A program made the translations under genes and the position numbers. This document shows, one piece after another, positions 5,829 to 7,012 of a DNA stretch of 7,012 nt (position 1 is the stretch's first letter; every line of letters starts with the position of its first letter). Below the pieces are notes generated by a model. That model was given only the letters and a program-made list of their open reading frames with translations, was not told the DNA's origin and made no database searches. The stretch comes from JABDPF01 sp037384065 (GTDB taxonomy: Bacteria; Pseudomonadota; Gammaproteobacteria; Xanthomonadales; SZUA-36), in assembly GCA_037384065.1 (NCBI GenBank), contig JARROJ010000095.1, forward strand, positions 1 to 7,012, read 5' to 3'.

Positions 5829-5848
5829 ATCAGTTCACACTAACTGAT
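5829..5848. repeat. Inverted repeat ATCAGTT/AACTGAT
   Basis: Perfect 7-base arms flank CACACT, followed by TGATTTA. It could be a weak terminator for the LuxR-type gene or an operator for the secreted-protein gene. It ends next to the first copy of the GATTTAC repeat. Confidence 0.4.
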
Positions 5849-5921
5849 TGATTTACCGAACCGATTTACAGCCAGGCTCTACGAAACGTAGCGTGTACGA
5901 GTGGCTAACCCTGCATGACTC

Positions 5922-5943
5922 GCGGACCGTTCCTTCGGTTCGT
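5922..5943 (+). repeat. Hairpin in the leader of the secreted-protein gene
   Basis: GCGGACCG (5922-5929) pairs with CGGTTCGT (5936-5943) over 8 pairs, two of them G-U, around a 6-base loop. With the neighbouring pairings it makes the leader a candidate structured RNA. No known riboswitch class was recognised. Confidence 0.35.
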
Positions 5944-6009
5944 TGGCAGCCCCAGGCGGCTTGGCCACGACTTCATATCAATAGGAAATACGCTACCAGG
6001 GACGATACG

Positions 6010-6031
6010 TATCTCCCGAAACGAGGAGATA
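6010..6031 (+). promoter_or_regulatory. Hairpin sequestering the ribosome binding site
   Basis: TATCTCC (6010-6016) is exactly complementary to GGAGATA (6025-6031), and inner CG pairs (6017-6018 with 6022-6023) reduce the loop to AAA, leaving A6024 bulged. The 3' arm contains nearly all of the GAGGAG Shine-Dalgarno (6023-6028) that serves the ATG at 6036. If it folds in the mRNA, it should reduce initiation unless opened by a protein, ligand, temperature or a competing fold. Confidence 0.55.
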
Positions 6032-6035
6032 TACG

Positions 6036-7012
6036 ATGAAACGATTCATCTTTTCTACGGTAATGCCGGCAATTCTGCTGGGCATTGTCATGGGCGTGGG
6101 CATCACACCGGCGTTTGCGGTCGATGGTGTCCAGCCCGGTGCCAGCCTGCCGAATCTCTTTGAGCTGGACGGTAATCCGTACCAGGATGCTGGTCCGCCG
6201 ACCCCACCGCCCCCAGACGGGAATTGGTTTACGCCCCATGACTGGGATTCACTCTACCTTTGGTGTGACGAGAACGGTAACTGTCCAGAAATTTCCGGTG
6301 TCAGTGTACCGTTCGAATTCACGACCATTATTCCCGATCCGGCCCCGCAGACGATCTACACGACCGGCGGCTCGAAAGACGTTTACGACATTTCGGGTTG
6401 GAAATGGAAGGATGGTTCGGTGCCGGACAAGGACGACATCATCGATGCCTACGCTGCGGCGTATATCAATCCGGACGATATCTGCTACGCGGAAGATGGA
6501 TCGGTCATGGAGGACTGTGATGGTGGTGTACCGATGCACTACGAAGGCGATTTGATGATCTACTTCGGCCTTGATCGCTTCGACAACTCCGGCGACGCCT
6601 TTGCCGGCTTCTGGTTCCTCCAGAACAATGTTGACCTGGACTACGTTGACATGGACTTTACCGTCCCCTCCCTGGGAGAGGATGATGACCTCCACGTCGG
6701 CAAACGGCCGGCGCTTGACGAGTGGGGTAATCCGATTCTGGATGGGTTGGGTAATCCGATCATCCTTCGGGGCGATATCCTCGTTCTCGTGGAGTACCCG
6801 CAAGGTTCCGGCGCGGTTCCGGTTATCAAGGCTTACGAGTGGGACCCGTTGGATCTCGGCGACCCCAACCTCGACGAGGACGGCAAAAGCATCGGCCCAC
6901 TGGAGATGATTTACGACTCCGCGCACGAGAATGGCGATACAAGCGCTGAGTGTGACGGCGTTGGCGGCAAGCTGGCCTGTGCCATCACCAACAAGGAAGA
7001 CCTCATCGAACC
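6036..7012 (+). CDS. Secreted protein of an uncharacterised family (3' end beyond window)
   Basis: 325 codons are visible and the frame is open at the right edge. Residues 1-28 are a signal peptide: MKR, a hydrophobic core, then a TPAFA cleavage site before V29. A Pro-rich linker (53-60) follows. The body contains GGSKDVYDISGWKWKDGS (111-128), PDKDDIIDAYAAAY (130-143), GDLMIYFGLDRFDNSGDA (171-188), GFWFLQ (191-196), then GDILVLVEY (246-254) and IKAYEWD (264-270). I recall this order from large secreted proteins of unknown function in several phyla, where the part beyond this edge contains further conserved Cys and a variable anchor. Six Cys form three close pairs (77/83, 150/161, 306/315), suggesting disulfides outside the cytoplasm. 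It is acidic and Asp-rich, so calcium binding is possible. The ATG at 6036 has GAGGAG 7 bases upstream, inside a hairpin. Codon use is less GC-rich than the neighbours, hinting at a different history. Confidence 0.88.
   Translation, partial: MKRFIFSTVMPAILLGIVMGVGITPAFAVDGVQPGASLPNLFELDGNPYQDAGPPTPPPPDGNWFTPHDWDSLYLWCDENGNCPEISGVSVPFEFTTIIPDPAPQTIYTTGGSKDVYDISGWKWKDGSVPDKDDIIDAYAAAYINPDDICYAEDGSVMEDCDGGVPMHYEGDLMIYFGLDRFDNSGDAFAGFWFLQNNVDLDYVDMDFTVPSLGEDDDLHVGKRPALDEWGNPILDGLGNPIILRGDILVLVEYPQGSGAVPVIKAYEWDPLDLGDPNLDEDGKSIGPLEMIYDSAHENGDTSAECDGVGGKLACAITNKEDLIE
6725..6760 (+). repeat. Short in-frame direct repeat
   Basis: GGGTAATCCGAT occurs at 6725-6736 and 6749-6760, a 24-base period equal to 8 residues. 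It encodes WGNPIL then LGNPII (residues 230-235 and 238-243) inside the secreted protein. A small tandem duplication is the simplest origin. Confidence 0.7.

Larger units (their letters stand above)
5718..6035. other. 318-base intergenic region with dyads and structured leader
   Basis: No gene is supported here; short open frames lack ribosome sites and family resemblance. Visible content, in order: a 26-base dyad (5744-5769), three tandem CAGCC units (5801-5815) plus one more at 5819-5823, an inverted repeat (5829-5848), a GATTTAC direct repeat (5850-5856 and 5863-5869), a CTACG-AAA-CGTAG hairpin (5879-5891), a CGAGT/ACTCG pairing (5898-5902 with 5918-5922), an 8-bp hairpin (5922-5943), and the hairpin over the ribosome site (6010-6031). 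No convincing sigma-70 or sigma-54 promoter was found. Confidence 0.6.

Noticed and set aside
5902..5916. Sigma-54 promoter (TGGCTAACCCTGCAT) for the secreted-protein gene
   Set aside because: The GG and GC elements are only 8 bases apart; sigma-54 needs 10.
5870..6035. Cyclic-di-GMP (GEMM) riboswitch
   Set aside because: The conserved core segments of that class were not found, even though secreted-protein genes often carry it.
5848..6039. Small 63-codon open frame before the secreted-protein gene
   Set aside because: It has no ribosome site, no recognisable sequence, and lies across the structured leader.

Overview
The window looks like chromosomal DNA of a GC-rich proteobacterium. A gammaproteobacterium is my best guess, from the GlnK and AmtB sequences, the sigma-54/NtrC-style promoter and the PadR/permease-prefix pair; the species cannot be named. 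Seven protein genes are supported, and two of them run off the window edges (amtB on the left, a secreted protein on the right). I see no rRNA, tRNA, CRISPR array, insertion sequence or integrase.

Layout. (1) 1-1599, minus strand: a glnK-amtB operon for ammonium uptake and its PII-type control. Its upstream region (1600-1892) carries a sigma-54 -24/-12 element, an IHF-like site and two overlapping NtrC-like sites, which together form a textbook nitrogen-limitation promoter. (2) 1893-3616, plus strand: a PadR-family repressor whose stop overlaps (ATGA) the start of a membrane protein with an N-terminal permease-prefix region and a DUF4153-like body. A perfect 8-bp-arm palindrome lies between the -35 and -10 of the padR promoter and is the likely autoregulatory operator. 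(3) 4913 down to 3679, minus strand: a small PH-domain membrane protein overlapping a PhzF-family isomerase/epimerase gene, probably one operon. (4) 5100-5717, plus strand: a PAS-LuxR transcription factor with a cysteine cluster in the PAS domain. (5) 5718-6035: a 318-base gap with palindromes and short repeats, ending in a hairpin that buries the next gene's ribosome binding site. (6) 6036 to the right edge, plus strand: a secreted, Asp-rich protein with three close cysteine pairs, from a widespread uncharacterised family. Its base composition is visibly less GC-rich than its neighbours'.

How they work together. GlnK binds AmtB and blocks ammonium flux when nitrogen is plentiful, and both should be induced through NtrC and sigma-54. 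The PadR protein probably represses its own operon, with the membrane protein as output. The PAS-LuxR regulator is a candidate controller of the secreted protein downstream, but this rests on position and on palindromes in the gap. The most unusual feature is the leader of the secreted-protein gene, which may be a translational switch.
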